Of a stretch of 64,000 nucleotides of DNA, positions 9,098 to 21,562 are shown one piece after another. This DNA comes from JAXDMK01 sp963790325. GTDB lineage: Bacteria > Actinomycetota > Acidimicrobiia > Acidimicrobiales > AC-14. Made by a program: the position numbers and the translations under genes. The stretch spans positions 1,572,637 to 1,636,636 of the forward strand of contig CAWBNY010000003.1 of assembly GCA_963790325.1 (NCBI GenBank), written 5' to 3'. Positions within the stretch are counted from its first letter, which is position 1. Each line of letters opens with the position of its first letter. Below the pieces are notes generated by a model, which saw only the letters and a list, made by a program, of their open reading frames with translations, made no database searches and had not been told where the DNA came from.

Positions 9098-9673
9098 TCA
9101 GAGTTGGACCGACCGGCCGGCCAGCTCGGTCGGCACCCGGTCGACGTCGCAGGTCAGGCGGAGGCGGCCGGGGAGGATCTCGGTCCCGCTCAGGCACCCC
9201 ACCAGGGGCAGCGGCGGGAGGTCGACCGCCGGCAACGACCGCCCGGCCGCCTCGATGACCAGCGTCGATCCCTCGATCCGGGCCGACACCGGCACCAGCG
9301 TGCCGCCCACCCGCGCCCGAGCCCGCCCGTCCTCCAGCACCAGCGTCATCCCCACCAGCCGGGAGATCTCGTCGCCCGAGATCTCGACGACCGCCGTCCC
9401 CCGGCCGATGCCCGCCAGCGCCAGCCGACGATCCTGCACCAGCGAGTCGCGGTCGATGCGCACCGACCGCAGCCGCACGCCGACGGAGGCGAACGTGACC
9501 CCCCGCACCGTGAGATCGCGCACCGAGACGTCGACCTGGGAGATCGTCCCCGAGGTCAGCAACCGCCCGAGGAAGGGGAACGACGAGATCGACGCGGACA
9601 CCGGGCCGCCGGCGTCGACCCGGGACGCCACCCGGTCCCGTAGCTGGTCCTCGGCGATGCCCCGCGCCGCCAC
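9098..9673 (-). CDS. LmeA-like (DUF2993) phospholipid-binding protein, start codon unclear
   Basis: 191 residues from the GTG at 9673. The ARGIAEDQLRDRV N-terminus, SSFPFLGRLLTSG and the repeating beta pattern that follows are typical of the DUF2993/LmeA family, which binds lipids and in mycobacteria assists mannosylated-lipid synthesis. The frame stays open upstream to a TAG at 9746-9748. That stretch encodes a good membrane anchor (RKLFLLFLLVVVGALVAAD), but it contains no ATG, GTG or TTG. Either a CTG initiates, the start has been lost, or there is a sequence error. Starting at GTG would give an unanchored protein, which is unusual for the family. Confidence 0.7.
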   Translation of the reverse strand: MAARGIAEDQLRDRVASRVDAGGPVSASISSFPFLGRLLTSGTISQVDVSVRDLTVRGVTFASVGVRLRSVRIDRDSLVQDRRLALAGIGRGTAVVEISGDEISRLVGMTLVLEDGRARARVGGTLVPVSARIEGSTLVIEAAGRSLPAVDLPPLPLVGCLSGTEILPGRLRLTCDVDRVPTELAGRSVQL

Positions 9674-9772
9674 GTCGGCCGCGACCAGCGCGCCGACGAC
9701 GACCAGCAGGAAGAGGAGGAAGAGCTTGCGGAGGACGGGTGTGGTCTAGCCGAGAATCGGCGCTCGACCCAG

Positions 9773-10012
9773 TCAGGATTCGACGACGTCGCCGAGATGG
9801 CTCACCTCGACGCCCTCCTCCGCCAGCCAGGCCAGGGCCTTGTCGACGGAGTCGGGCTCACCGGTGAGCTCACACACGATCCAACCGAAATCGTCCTCGA
9901 TGTTGGCCCGGCGGATGTTGGGCAGGACCTCGAACATCCGGTCGAGCCGGCCCAGAAGGGGCTGCTTGATCAGCTGCTCGGGGAACGTGAGCTTGACCCG
10001 GACGCTGGCCAT
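9773..10012 (-). CDS. NIL domain protein
   Basis: 79-residue single-domain protein. VRVKLTFPEQLIKQPLLGRL followed by the NIRRANIEDDFGWIVCEL pattern is the NIL domain, an ACT-like ferredoxin fold also found at the C-terminus of MetN methionine transporters and linked to ligand sensing. Here it stands alone with no transporter nearby. The start is ATG at 10012. Divergent from dnaK, whose regulatory region begins about 80 nt away. Role unknown; ligand binding is inferred from the fold only. Confidence 0.8.
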   Translation of the reverse strand: MASVRVKLTFPEQLIKQPLLGRLDRMFEVLPNIRRANIEDDFGWIVCELTGEPDSVDKALAWLAEEGVEVSHLGDVVES

Positions 10013-10094
10013 CAGGCGGGAAGCATGACATCTCGGGACGGAGCGTGCCGCGTCCACTAGCACCACCGGTGGGAATAGCGTGCACTCGTCCGTC

Positions 10095-10115
10095 CTTGAT
10101 AAGGATCGACTCAAG
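10095..10115 (+). promoter_or_regulatory. HAIR element (HspR operator) upstream of dnaK
   Basis: CTTGATA-N7-ACTCAAG matches the HspR-associated inverted repeat CTTGAGT-N7-ACTCAAG in 12 of 14 arm positions with exact 7-nt spacing. TTGATA (10096-10101) may double as a -35 box, with TACGGT at 10121-10126 as a possible -10 (19-nt spacer). It lies 50 nt before the dnaK start and, with hspR as the fourth gene of the operon, implies autoregulated heat-shock control. Confidence 0.85.
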
Positions 10116-10165
10116 TTTGCTACGGTCGTCCTGTCATAACTCGGTAGTTCGGGAGGAAAGAACTC

Positions 10166-12012
<1,847 letters not shown>

Positions 12013-12016
<4 letters not shown>

Positions 12017-12576
12017 GCGACGTGCGCGACCCGAAGTCGAAGCCGAAGTCGCCGGCCGAGGAGCCGCCCTCGGCCGCCGACGCACCGCCGGCGACCCCGG
12101 CCCCCGAGGAGGGGGCCGATGTCGCCGCGGGTGACGACGACCTGGCCGAGACGGTGCTGAGCGACCTCGACGTCCTCGCCGCCGAGCGCGACGACTACTA
12201 CGACCAGCTCCTCCGCACCCGGGCCGACTTCGACAACTACCGCAAGCGGATGCTCAAGCAGCAGACCGAGCACCTCGAGCGGGCCAACGAGGGTCTGATC
12301 GCCAAGCTCCTCGAGGTCCTCGACGTGCTCGACGGGGCCACCGCCCACGGCGCCGGCTTCGAGCAGGTGGGTGCCCGCCTGGTGGGCGTCCTGGAGAAGG
12401 AGGGCCTGGAGCGCATCGACCCCGCCGGCCGCGAGTTCGACCCCAACGAGGCCGACGCCGTCGCCCACGACGATGCCGACTCCGACGGAGTCCAGGTCGT
12501 GTCGGCCGTCCTCCGTCCCGGCTACCGCTGGAAGGGTCGGGTCCTGCGGCCGGCGATGGTGAAGGTGAAGGGGTAG
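12013..12576 (+). CDS. grpE: nucleotide exchange factor GrpE
   Basis: 187 residues. An acidic, Pro/Ala-rich disordered N-terminus (1-45) precedes a coiled coil (ERDDYYDQLLRTRADFDNYR, about 60-80) and the C-terminal beta domain ending RPGYRWKGRVLRPAMVKV, the standard GrpE signature. It releases ADP from DnaK. The start is the GTG at 12013, chosen because it overlaps the dnaK stop (GTGA). Part of the dnaK-grpE-dnaJ-hspR operon; the dnaJ start follows 12 nt after the stop. Confidence 0.96.
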
Positions 12577-12588
12577 GGACCGGGCTCC

Positions 12589-13758
12589 GTGACCGCTTCC
12601 CCGCCGCAGCGAGAGTGGTTCGAGAAGGACTACTACAAGGCCCTGGGGGTGCCGCAGTCGGCCACCGAGGCCGAGATCCGGCGCGCCTACCGCAAGCTGG
12701 CCAAGCAGTTCCACCCCGACACCAACCCCGGCAGCGACGAGCGGTTCAAGGAGGTCTCGGCCGCCTACGACGTGCTGTCCGACCCCGAGAAGCGCTCGTC
12801 CTACGACGAGGTCCGGCGGCTGGGGCCGATGGCGGGCGGGTTCCCGGGCGCCACCGGCGGGCGGGGCGCGCCCGGGGGACCGGGCGGTGGGTTCAGCTTC
12901 TCCACCGACAACCTGGGCGACCTGGGCGACATGCTGGGCGGCCTGTTCGGGCGGGGGCGGGCCGGCGGCAGCCCGTTCGGCGGTGCGACCGCCCGGGGAG
13001 GAGCCGGGGCGGCCGGGGCCCGGCGGGGCGACGACTACGAGGCCGAGCTGCACCTGGGCTTCCTCGACGCGGTGAACGGGGTCACCACCACCGTCAACCT
13101 CACGTCGGAGGCGACGTGCTCCACCTGCCACGGCACCGGCGCCGCCCCCGGCACCAGTCCCGTCGTCTGCCCCCGGTGCGCGGGGCGGGGCGTGCTCGAC
13201 GACAACCAGGGCCTGTTCTCGTTCAGCCGGGCCTGCCCCGAGTGCGCGGGCCGGGGCATGAAGGTGGAAACCCCCTGCCCCACCTGCCGCGGAACCGGTT
13301 CGGAGGTCCGCCCCCGCCAGGTCAAGGTGCGCATCCCCGCCGGCGTCGACGAGGGCCAGCGGATCCGCCTCAAGGGCAAAGGCGGGTCGGGGGGGATCAA
13401 CGGCACCCCCGGCGACCTGTTCGTCACCGTCCGGGTCACCGGGCACCCCTTGTTCGGACGCAAGGGCCGCGACCTCACCCTGACCGTGCCCGTCACCTTC
13501 GCCGAAGCCGTCCTCGGGGCCGACGTCACCGTCCCCACGCTCGAGGGCACCGTCGTGGTGCGCATCCCGGCCGGCACCCGGTCGGGGCGGACGTTCCGGG
13601 TCAAGGGCCGGGGGGTCGTCGGGTCCAATGGCGTGGGCGATCTGCTGGTGACAGTGGAGGTGGCCGTGCCCACCCACCTGTCCGCCGCCGAGCGGGACGC
13701 GGTGGAGGCGCTGGCCCTGGCGTCCAAGGAATCCCCCCGTTCCCACCTCGGGGTATGA
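12589..13758 (+). CDS. dnaJ: chaperone protein DnaJ (Hsp40, type I)
   Basis: 389 residues. The J domain includes DYYKALGVPQSATEAEIRRA and the HPD motif in KQFHPDTNPGS (about 42-44). A Gly/Phe-rich region spans about 85-145. The zinc-binding region has four CxxC-type repeats (CSTCHGTG, CPRCAGRG, CPECAGRG, CPTCRGTG), then the C-terminal substrate-binding domains. Stimulates DnaK ATPase and hands over substrates. GTG start at 12589. It is the operon's third gene, followed 15 nt later by hspR, the usual actinobacterial order with a DnaJ1-type protein. Confidence 0.97.
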   Translation: MTASPPQREWFEKDYYKALGVPQSATEAEIRRAYRKLAKQFHPDTNPGSDERFKEVSAAYDVLSDPEKRSSYDEVRRLGPMAGGFPGATGGRGAPGGPGGGFSFSTDNLGDLGDMLGGLFGRGRAGGSPFGGATARGGAGAAGARRGDDYEAELHLGFLDAVNGVTTTVNLTSEATCSTCHGTGAAPGTSPVVCPRCAGRGVLDDNQGLFSFSRACPECAGRGMKVETPCPTCRGTGSEVRPRQVKVRIPAGVDEGQRIRLKGKGGSGGINGTPGDLFVTVRVTGHPLFGRKGRDLTLTVPVTFAEAVLGADVTVPTLEGTVVVRIPAGTRSGRTFRVKGRGVVGSNGVGDLLVTVEVAVPTHLSAAERDAVEALALASKESPRSHLGV

Positions 13759-13773
13759 GACAGTCGGTGACGT

Positions 13774-14151
13774 ATGGCTGAGGTGGGCTCGGCACGGGGC
13801 GTCTACGTGATCTCGGTGGCAGCCGAGCTGGCCGGCATGCACCCCCAGACGCTGCGCATCTACGAGCGCCGGGGGCTCCTCGACCCGGCCCGCACCGGTG
13901 GCGGGAGCCGGCGCTACTCCGAGCGCGACATCGCCCGGCTGCGGCGCATCCACGAGCTCACCGCGGCGGGGATGAACCTGGCCGGGGTGAAGGCGGTCAT
14001 GGAGCTGGAGGAGGAGATCGTGCGGCTGCGGCGCGATCTGGCCAAGGCGGTGCAGGAGAGCCGGGAGACGGCGGAGCGCATCCACCGGCAGTACCGGCGG
14101 GATCTGGTGCCGGTGCGGCAGGTGCCGGCGCCGTTTCGCGGCCCCCGCTAA
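13774..14151 (+). CDS. hspR: MerR-type heat-shock repressor HspR
   Basis: 125 residues. The MerR-family winged helix spans about residues 9-78: ISVAAELAGMHPQTLRIYER, RRGLLDPARTGGGSRRYSE, then DIARLRRIHELTAAGMNLAG. A coiled dimerisation helix follows. The location at the end of the dnaK operon and the HAIR operators in front of dnaK and, more weakly, clpB identify it as HspR. In Streptomyces and Mycobacterium HspR represses these genes with DnaK as co-repressor, giving feedback control. No Cys metal ligands are seen, as expected for HspR. ATG at 13774. Confidence 0.94.
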   Translation: MAEVGSARGVYVISVAAELAGMHPQTLRIYERRGLLDPARTGGGSRRYSERDIARLRRIHELTAAGMNLAGVKAVMELEEEIVRLRRDLAKAVQESRETAERIHRQYRRDLVPVRQVPAPFRGPR

Positions 14152-14361
14152 GAGCTTCCGGGTCGTCGACGAGAGATCGCAGCTGGCGTAGGCGAGCCCC
14201 GCCCTGCCCGGAACCGTCCCCCGGCGCGGAGGGGCCGGCTGGCGATCACGGCGGAACCACAAACATCGTCCCCCGGTGCGGTGGAGCGTCCGCCGGCCGT
14301 GCGCAGCCCCGACGTGGCGACCCTCCTACACTCGACGGTGCTCATGGGCAAGGATGAAGGG

Positions 14362-17300
14362 ATGCGCAGGCGTCCCGCCGCCGCCCTCGTCGCGTCACTG
14401 GTCCTGCTGGCTCTGACCAGCGGGGTTCCGGGTCGGCTGGCGGGGACCCGTCCGGCCGAGGCACCCGCCCCGGCCGCGGCCCTCGATGCACTCGCCGCGC
14501 TCCCGCTCGGGTTCGAGCCCAACGTGGGGCAGGCCGGGACGGGCACCGACTTCGTGGTCCGCGGCCCCGGGTACCGGCTCGCCCTCACGGCCAACGCGGC
14601 CGACCTCGTCGTCGACGGCACACCGCTCCGCATGCGACTCGTCGGCTCCGACCCGGCGGCCGCCGCCACCCCCGGAACCCCCCTCCCGGGACACACCAAC
14701 TACCTCACCGGCCGCGACCCGGCCGGGTGGCGCACCCACGTCCCGACCTACACCGGCGTCACCTACTCCGGCGTGTGGCCAGGGGTCGACGTCGTCTACC
14801 AGGGCGACCGGCGCCGGCTCCGCCACGACTTCGTGGTCGCCCCCGGCACCGACCCCTCGACGATCGCGGTCGCCTTCGACGCCGGCGCCGACGGCGTCGG
14901 CGACGTCCCGACCGTCGACCCCGCCACCGGCGACCTCCTCGTGGGCGACGCCCGCCTGTCCCGGCCGACCGTCTACCAGGACGTCGACGGCGCCCACCGC
15001 CCGGTCGACGGCGCCTTCCGGATCTCCGACGACGGCCGCGTCGGCTTCGACGTCGGCTCCTACGACCGCACCCGACCCCTCGTCATCGACCCGACCCTCG
15101 TCACGTCGAGCTACCTCGGCGGCGCCGGGATCGACAACGCGGCCGCGGTCGACGTCGACGGCGGAGGCAACGTCTACATCGTCGGGTCCACCGAGTCGAC
15201 CGACTTCCGGGCCACCAACCCCTTCCAGAACACCCTCAACACCGACGGCTCGACCGGCAAGTCCGACGCCTTCGTGGCCAAGCTGAGCGCCGACGGGGCG
15301 TCCCTTCTCTACGCCACCTACCTCGGCGGCAGCAACCGGGACGCGGCGGGCGGGGTGGCGGTGGCCTCCGACGGCACCCTCTACGTGACGGGGGTCACCG
15401 AGTCGGAGAACTTCCCCAGGACGGACGGGGTGGCCCAGGGCGCCTACGGCGGCGGGCCCAGCGACGCCTTCGTCACCAAGCTCAACCCGACCGGGTCGGG
15501 CCTGGCCTGGTCGACCTTCCTGGGCGGGGCCCAGACCGACGCGGCCCGGGCCATCGCGGTGAACGGGAGCGGCGAGGCGTTCGTCACCGGTTCGACCAAC
15601 TCGGTCGCCTTCCCCGCCGTCAACCCCCTCCAGACAACCGCGCCCGAGCCCGACGACGTGGATGCGTTCGTCACCAAGGTCTCCTTCGACGGGACGAGCT
15701 TCGGCTACTCCACCCGCCTGGGCGGCAGCAACGACGACCGCGGCCTCGACATCGCGGTCGACGCCACCAGCAACGCCTACGTCACGGGCGACACCCGCTC
15801 CCCCGGATTCCCCACCGCCCGCCCCCTCCAGGCGGGCGCGGGAGGATCGTCCAGCGGGGTGGCCGGCAGCTTCTCCGACGCCTTCCTGTCCAAGTTCGGC
15901 CCCGCCGGCGACAACCTCGTGTACTCGACGTTCCTCGGCGGCAGCGACACCGACCAGGGCGTCGCCGTCACCGTCGACTCCGAGGGGGCGGCGTACGTCA
16001 CGGGCACGACCAACTCCCCCAACTTCCCGGTGAAGGTCCCCCTCCAGGCCCTCAAGGACAGCGACACCGACGCCTTCGTCACCCAGGTCAACCCGGCCGG
16101 CTCCGACCTCGTGTACTCCACCTACCTGGGCGGCGGCGGCGCCGACAGCGGCATGGGGATCATGGTCGACCGCACCGGCAGCGTCACCGTGGTGGGGGTC
16201 ACCGGCTCGTCGAACTTCCCCACCGCCAAGCCCATCCAGGGGGTGAAGGGCGGGGGCGCCACCGACGCCTTCGTCTCCACCCTGGCCCCCGGCGGCGGCA
16301 CGCTGGTGTCCTCCAGCTACCTCGGCGGGAGGGAGGACGACCAGGCCACGGGGGTCGCGGTCGGACCCGGGGCGGCGACGCCGGTGGTCGTCGGCTCCAC
16401 CAGCTCGGCCGACTTCCCCACCGCCAAGCCCCTCCAGTCGGCCCGGGCCGGCACCACGGCCGACGCCTTCGTGACCCGCATCTCGGCCGCCGAGGAGGCG
16501 TCGACCCCTACCTCCATCGGCACCGGGGGGGCGGGCACACCGGTCCCGGCGAAGTCGGGCACCCACGACAAGCGGGTGCGCCTGCTGGTGGCCACCACCG
16601 CCGGGCTGTTCCTGATCGCGGTCCTCCAGACGGCCTACCTGCGGCGCAAGGCGGCGGCCGAGTCGGCCCAGTGGGGGGGGCCGGCCCAGCCGGCCCCCCT
16701 CCTGCCGCCTCCCCCGGCGCAGACGTGGGGCGGCGGCGTGCGGGTCATCGAGGAGGAGGCCGACGACAACGTTTTCGCCAGCATCGTCGACGACGACCGG
16801 TCGGCGGGGCTGGCGGTCACAGCCGGCTCGAGCGTGGCCGTGCCCGACCTGCTCGACGAGGAGGACTGGGTGGCACCCGCGGCCCCGCCCCGGCCGGCGC
16901 CCCGTGTCCCCCTGGAGGAGCTGTCGTTCTGGGACCTCTTCCCGGAGGACCTGCCTCCCTCCCGCCGCCCGGGCGGAGCCGACGACACCGACTGGGCCCT
17001 GGAGGACCAGGAGGACGTCCTCGTCCGGCCGGGGGCCTCGCCCTCGTCGCCTCCCCTGCCGCCGCCCCCGCCGCCCCCGCCCATCCCGTGGAGTGACGTC
17101 GACGCCGGTGCGGCCGCACCCCCGCCGCCGCCCCCCGCGGACGACAACCTCCTGCTCACCGAGCTGCTCGACCTCTCGCCGGCCGCCACCCAGGCCGCCA
17201 ACGCCGCCCACTACGGGAACCTCATCGAGTCGGGCGGGGGCGACGTCGGACGGCGGCGAGCCGCGGCCGACGAGGACGGCGACACCGACGGCGAGGACGA

Positions 17301-17628
17301 GGACGCCGACACCGAAGCCCGCACCGCCGGCTCCGGCCCGGGGTCCCGCCCGCCCGGCTCGGGCACCCGGAAGCCCCGGCCCAAGGGGAGCGGCAAGCGC
17401 CGGCGCAAGCCGGGTCAGGGCGGACCGAGTGGCGGTGGCGGTGGTGGCACCGGAGGCCCCCGGCCCGGCGCCGCCGGCGGCGGCGGTGGCGGTGGCGAGA
17501 GCGGGAGTGGCGGGAGGGGGAGCGGGAGTGGCGGTGGCAATGGCAATGGCGGTGGAGGCGGGAGTGGCGGTGCCAATGGCGGTGGCGGCGGGATCGGTGG
17601 CGGGAGCACGGGCCGGCTCGGCGGCTGA
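14362..17628 (+). CDS. SBBP-repeat beta-propeller surface protein with TM and low-complexity tail
   Basis: 1088 residues. A signal peptide (RRRPAAALVASLVLLALTSG) is followed by an N-terminal domain (FEPNVGQAGTGTDFVVRG, HTNYLTGRDPAGW) typical of SBBP proteins. Next come about seven or eight beta-propeller repeats (roughly 250-710) with the recurring pattern DAFVTK-x-YSTYLGG-x-GDxAYVTGxTxSxxFP. One membrane segment lies near 735-755 (VRLLVATTAGLFLIAVLQTA), then an acidic and Pro-rich region and a Gly/Ser/Asn-rich tail of about 70 residues. The propeller would lie outside the cell and the tail inside. The start ATG at 14362 is favoured by AAGGA seven bases upstream; ATG 14344 is in frame. Function unknown; adhesion or wall binding is a guess. 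Confidence 0.82.
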   Translation: MRRRPAAALVASLVLLALTSGVPGRLAGTRPAEAPAPAAALDALAALPLGFEPNVGQAGTGTDFVVRGPGYRLALTANAADLVVDGTPLRMRLVGSDPAAAATPGTPLPGHTNYLTGRDPAGWRTHVPTYTGVTYSGVWPGVDVVYQGDRRRLRHDFVVAPGTDPSTIAVAFDAGADGVGDVPTVDPATGDLLVGDARLSRPTVYQDVDGAHRPVDGAFRISDDGRVGFDVGSYDRTRPLVIDPTLVTSSYLGGAGIDNAAAVDVDGGGNVYIVGSTESTDFRATNPFQNTLNTDGSTGKSDAFVAKLSADGASLLYATYLGGSNRDAAGGVAVASDGTLYVTGVTESENFPRTDGVAQGAYGGGPSDAFVTKLNPTGSGLAWSTFLGGAQTDAARAIAVNGSGEAFVTGSTNSVAFPAVNPLQTTAPEPDDVDAFVTKVSFDGTSFGYSTRLGGSNDDRGLDIAVDATSNAYVTGDTRSPGFPTARPLQAGAGGSSSGVAGSFSDAFLSKFGPAGDNLVYSTFLGGSDTDQGVAVTVDSEGAAYVTGTTNSPNFPVKVPLQALKDSDTDAFVTQVNPAGSDLVYSTYLGGGGADSGMGIMVDRTGSVTVVGVTGSSNFPTAKPIQGVKGGGATDAFVSTLAPGGGTLVSSSYLGGREDDQATGVAVGPGAATPVVVGSTSSADFPTAKPLQSARAGTTADAFVTRISAAEEASTPTSIGTGGAGTPVPAKSGTHDKRVRLLVATTAGLFLIAVLQTAYLRRKAAAESAQWGGPAQPAPLLPPPPAQTWGGGVRVIEEEADDNVFASIVDDDRSAGLAVTAGSSVAVPDLLDEEDWVAPAAPPRPAPRVPLEELSFWDLFPEDLPPSRRPGGADDTDWALEDQEDVLVRPGASPSSPPLPPPPPPPPIPWSDVDAGAAAPPPPPPADDNLLLTELLDLSPAATQAANAAHYGNLIESGGGDVGRRRAAADEDGDTDGEDEDADTEARTAGSGPGSRPPGSGTRKPRPKGSGKRRRKPGQGGPSGGGGGGTGGPRPGAAGGGGGGGESGSGGRGSGSGGGNGNGGGGGSGGANGGGGGIGGGSTGRLGG

Positions 17629-17665
17629 TCCGGACGGTCTCGGGAATCGGCGGCAGTCGTCCGAA

Positions 17666-17686
17666 GTTGCTATGGGTACACTCAAG
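17666..17686 (+). promoter_or_regulatory. HAIR-like half-conserved operator upstream of clpB
   Basis: A perfect right arm ACTCAAG (17680-17686), preceded at the correct 7-nt spacing by GTTGCTA, which keeps only the TTG core of the left arm. It lies 24 nt before the clpB start, the position expected for HspR control. Weaker than the dnaK site. Confidence 0.55.
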
Positions 17687-17710
17687 TTTCCACACATGAG
17701 GTAGGACCGC

Positions 17711-20191
<2,481 letters not shown>

Positions 20192-20300
20192 CAGCCGGGA
20201 CGACCGCGGTCGTTACGCTGGAGGGGAGGCCGTTGGTCCGCGTACCGGTTCCCGACAGGCCATAGTTGATGGGTTGAGTTTTGCCGAGGAGGAATTGTCG

Positions 20301-20651
20301 ATGACCGACGAACAAGAGCCGCGTCCCGAGGTGGTGGCAGGGCCGACGTCCGGCCGCCCGCCCGCCGTCAGCGGCGACGCCATGGGCCCCGAAGGAACGC
20401 CCGACCCGCGCGACCTCAAGACCGGACCGGGCCAGAAGGGCTACGGACCGGGTGGACCCCAGATCGGCTCCACCGACGCCCCCCTCACCGAGGTCGACGT
20501 GAGCGCCCTCAACGACGCCCTGGGCGAGTTGAAGGCGCTCCGGGAGAGCATGGAGGCATCCGACAAGGAAGTCCTGATCCCCCGCGAGCTCCCGCTGGGC
20601 GCCGAGGAGCGGGGCCTGACCACCCGCTGGACGCCGAGGCCCAGGTCCTGA
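20301..20651 (+). CDS. small hypothetical protein
   Basis: 116 residues from ATG 20301, which has an excellent ribosome site (GAGGAGGAATTG). An in-frame TTG at 20274 would add nine residues but lacks such a site. The N-terminal two-thirds is Pro/Gly-rich and probably disordered. The last 45 residues (EVDVSALNDALGELKALRES onward) form a helix, followed by a polar tail. No membrane segment. Not recognised. A separate unit from clpB, 109 nt upstream. Confidence 0.6.
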   Translation: MTDEQEPRPEVVAGPTSGRPPAVSGDAMGPEGTPDPRDLKTGPGQKGYGPGGPQIGSTDAPLTEVDVSALNDALGELKALRESMEASDKEVLIPRELPLGAEERGLTTRWTPRPRS

Positions 20652-20679
20652 GCAGCTGCTGAGCACCGGAGGCGCACGG

Positions 20680-20793
20680 ATGCACCTGCTGTCCGATCGC
20701 TGCGACCGGGCACTCCCGGGCCGCATCGACGACCTCGACGCCGACCGACCCCGGCGTCCCGGCGCCGGCTGGAAGGGCCTTGCGCAGCGCTAG
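20680..20793 (+). CDS. possible small ORF (37 aa)
   Basis: ATG at 20680 with GGAGG seven bases upstream encodes MHLLSDRCDRALPGRIDDLD and 17 more residues, rich in Arg and Asp, ending at TAG 20791-20793. The stop forms a CTAG overlap with the converging phosphatase gene, as in the gene pair at 5691-5694. The ribosome site is better than that of many genes here. It could be a genuine small protein or the remnant of a larger one; there is no homology I can name. Confidence 0.35.
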   Translation: MHLLSDRCDRALPGRIDDLDADRPRRPGAGWKGLAQR

Positions 20794-21410
20794 GCCGACG
20801 GTGATGCGGTGCGATGGTCGGAGCCGACCAGGCTGAGCGGTTCGCCGGGCTCGAGCGCATCGCCCGCCACCGAGAACCAGCGGCCGGACAGGTTGGCGAT
20901 CGGCACCGGCGACGCGCCGGCAGCCCGCTCGAGGGCCCGGATGACCCCTCCGTGGGTCACCACCACCAGCACCGCCCCCGGTTCCGCGCCGGCCGCCAAC
21001 GTCAGCAGGGCGCCCAGCACCCGCCGGTCGAAATGGGCTCGGCCCTCGCCTCCCGGCGTAGTGGGAAGCCGGCCCCCGAACCACTCCGCCTGTTGCCCCG
21101 GCCACCGGGCCTCGATCTGGGGCTTGGTCAGCCCGCTCCAGTCGCCCACGTCGTACTCCCGGAGCTCGGGGCACACGACGACCGGCCCCAACCCGAGGGC
21201 GCCGGCCACGATCTCGCCCGTCCGCCGGGCCCGGACGAGGTCGGAGGTCACCACACTGGTGACGCCTGCGTCCCGCAGCTGCTCGGCCGCCTCCGCCGCC
21301 TGCTCCTCCCCCAGCGCCGACAGGGGGGGGTCGGCCTGGCCCTGCCACCGGCCGAGAGCGTTCCACGTCGACTGCCCGTGGCGGACGAGAGCGAGGCGGG
21401 TGGCGGGCAC
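20790..21410 (-). CDS. histidine phosphatase family protein (phosphoglycerate mutase-like)
   Basis: 206 residues. The catalytic motif is LVRHGQSTWN at about residues 8-17, with the phospho-accepting His in RHG. The second His is in VVVTHGGVIRALER near residue 150, and the acidic proton donor is in CPELREYDVGDWSG. This is the broad-specificity phosphatase branch (cobC/gpmB-like) rather than a glycolytic mutase. The start GTG at 21410 precedes PATRLALVRHG, leaving only seven residues before the active site as is usual. It is transcribed toward clpB and downstream of the sigma-factor fusion gene, from which an inverted repeat separates it. Confidence 0.87.
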   Translation of the reverse strand: MPATRLALVRHGQSTWNALGRWQGQADPPLSALGEEQAAEAAEQLRDAGVTSVVTSDLVRARRTGEIVAGALGLGPVVVCPELREYDVGDWSGLTKPQIEARWPGQQAEWFGGRLPTTPGGEGRAHFDRRVLGALLTLAAGAEPGAVLVVVTHGGVIRALERAAGASPVPIANLSGRWFSVAGDALEPGEPLSLVGSDHRTASPSA

Positions 21411-21434
21411 GACCCCGTCCTAGCAGGTGACAGG

Positions 21435-21491
21435 GGTGGGGCCGGGTGGCGTCCCCCCGGCGGGAGGGGGTGCGCACTGCCCGGCCCCACC
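21435..21491 (-). terminator. inverted repeat, possible terminator
   Basis: Arms GGTGGGGCCGGG (21435-21446) and CCCGGCCCCACC (21480-21491) are perfectly complementary over 12 bp, with a 33-nt loop that itself contains a C5/G5 pairing. There is no T-tract. It lies after the stop (21563) of the sigma-factor fusion on the minus strand and before the phosphatase start, so terminating the former is the likely role. Confidence 0.5.
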
Positions 21492-21562
21492 ATTGCACGG
21501 CCTAGGCGAGGAAGCCGCAATCAGGGTGTCGGTCGGATTCGCGCCCGGCTTGAGCGTTATCC

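Noticed and set aside
14152..14361. Riboswitch or small RNA between hspR and the SBBP gene
   Set aside because: No conserved riboswitch core or strong stem pattern is recognisable in this 210-nt gap; it probably holds only the promoter.
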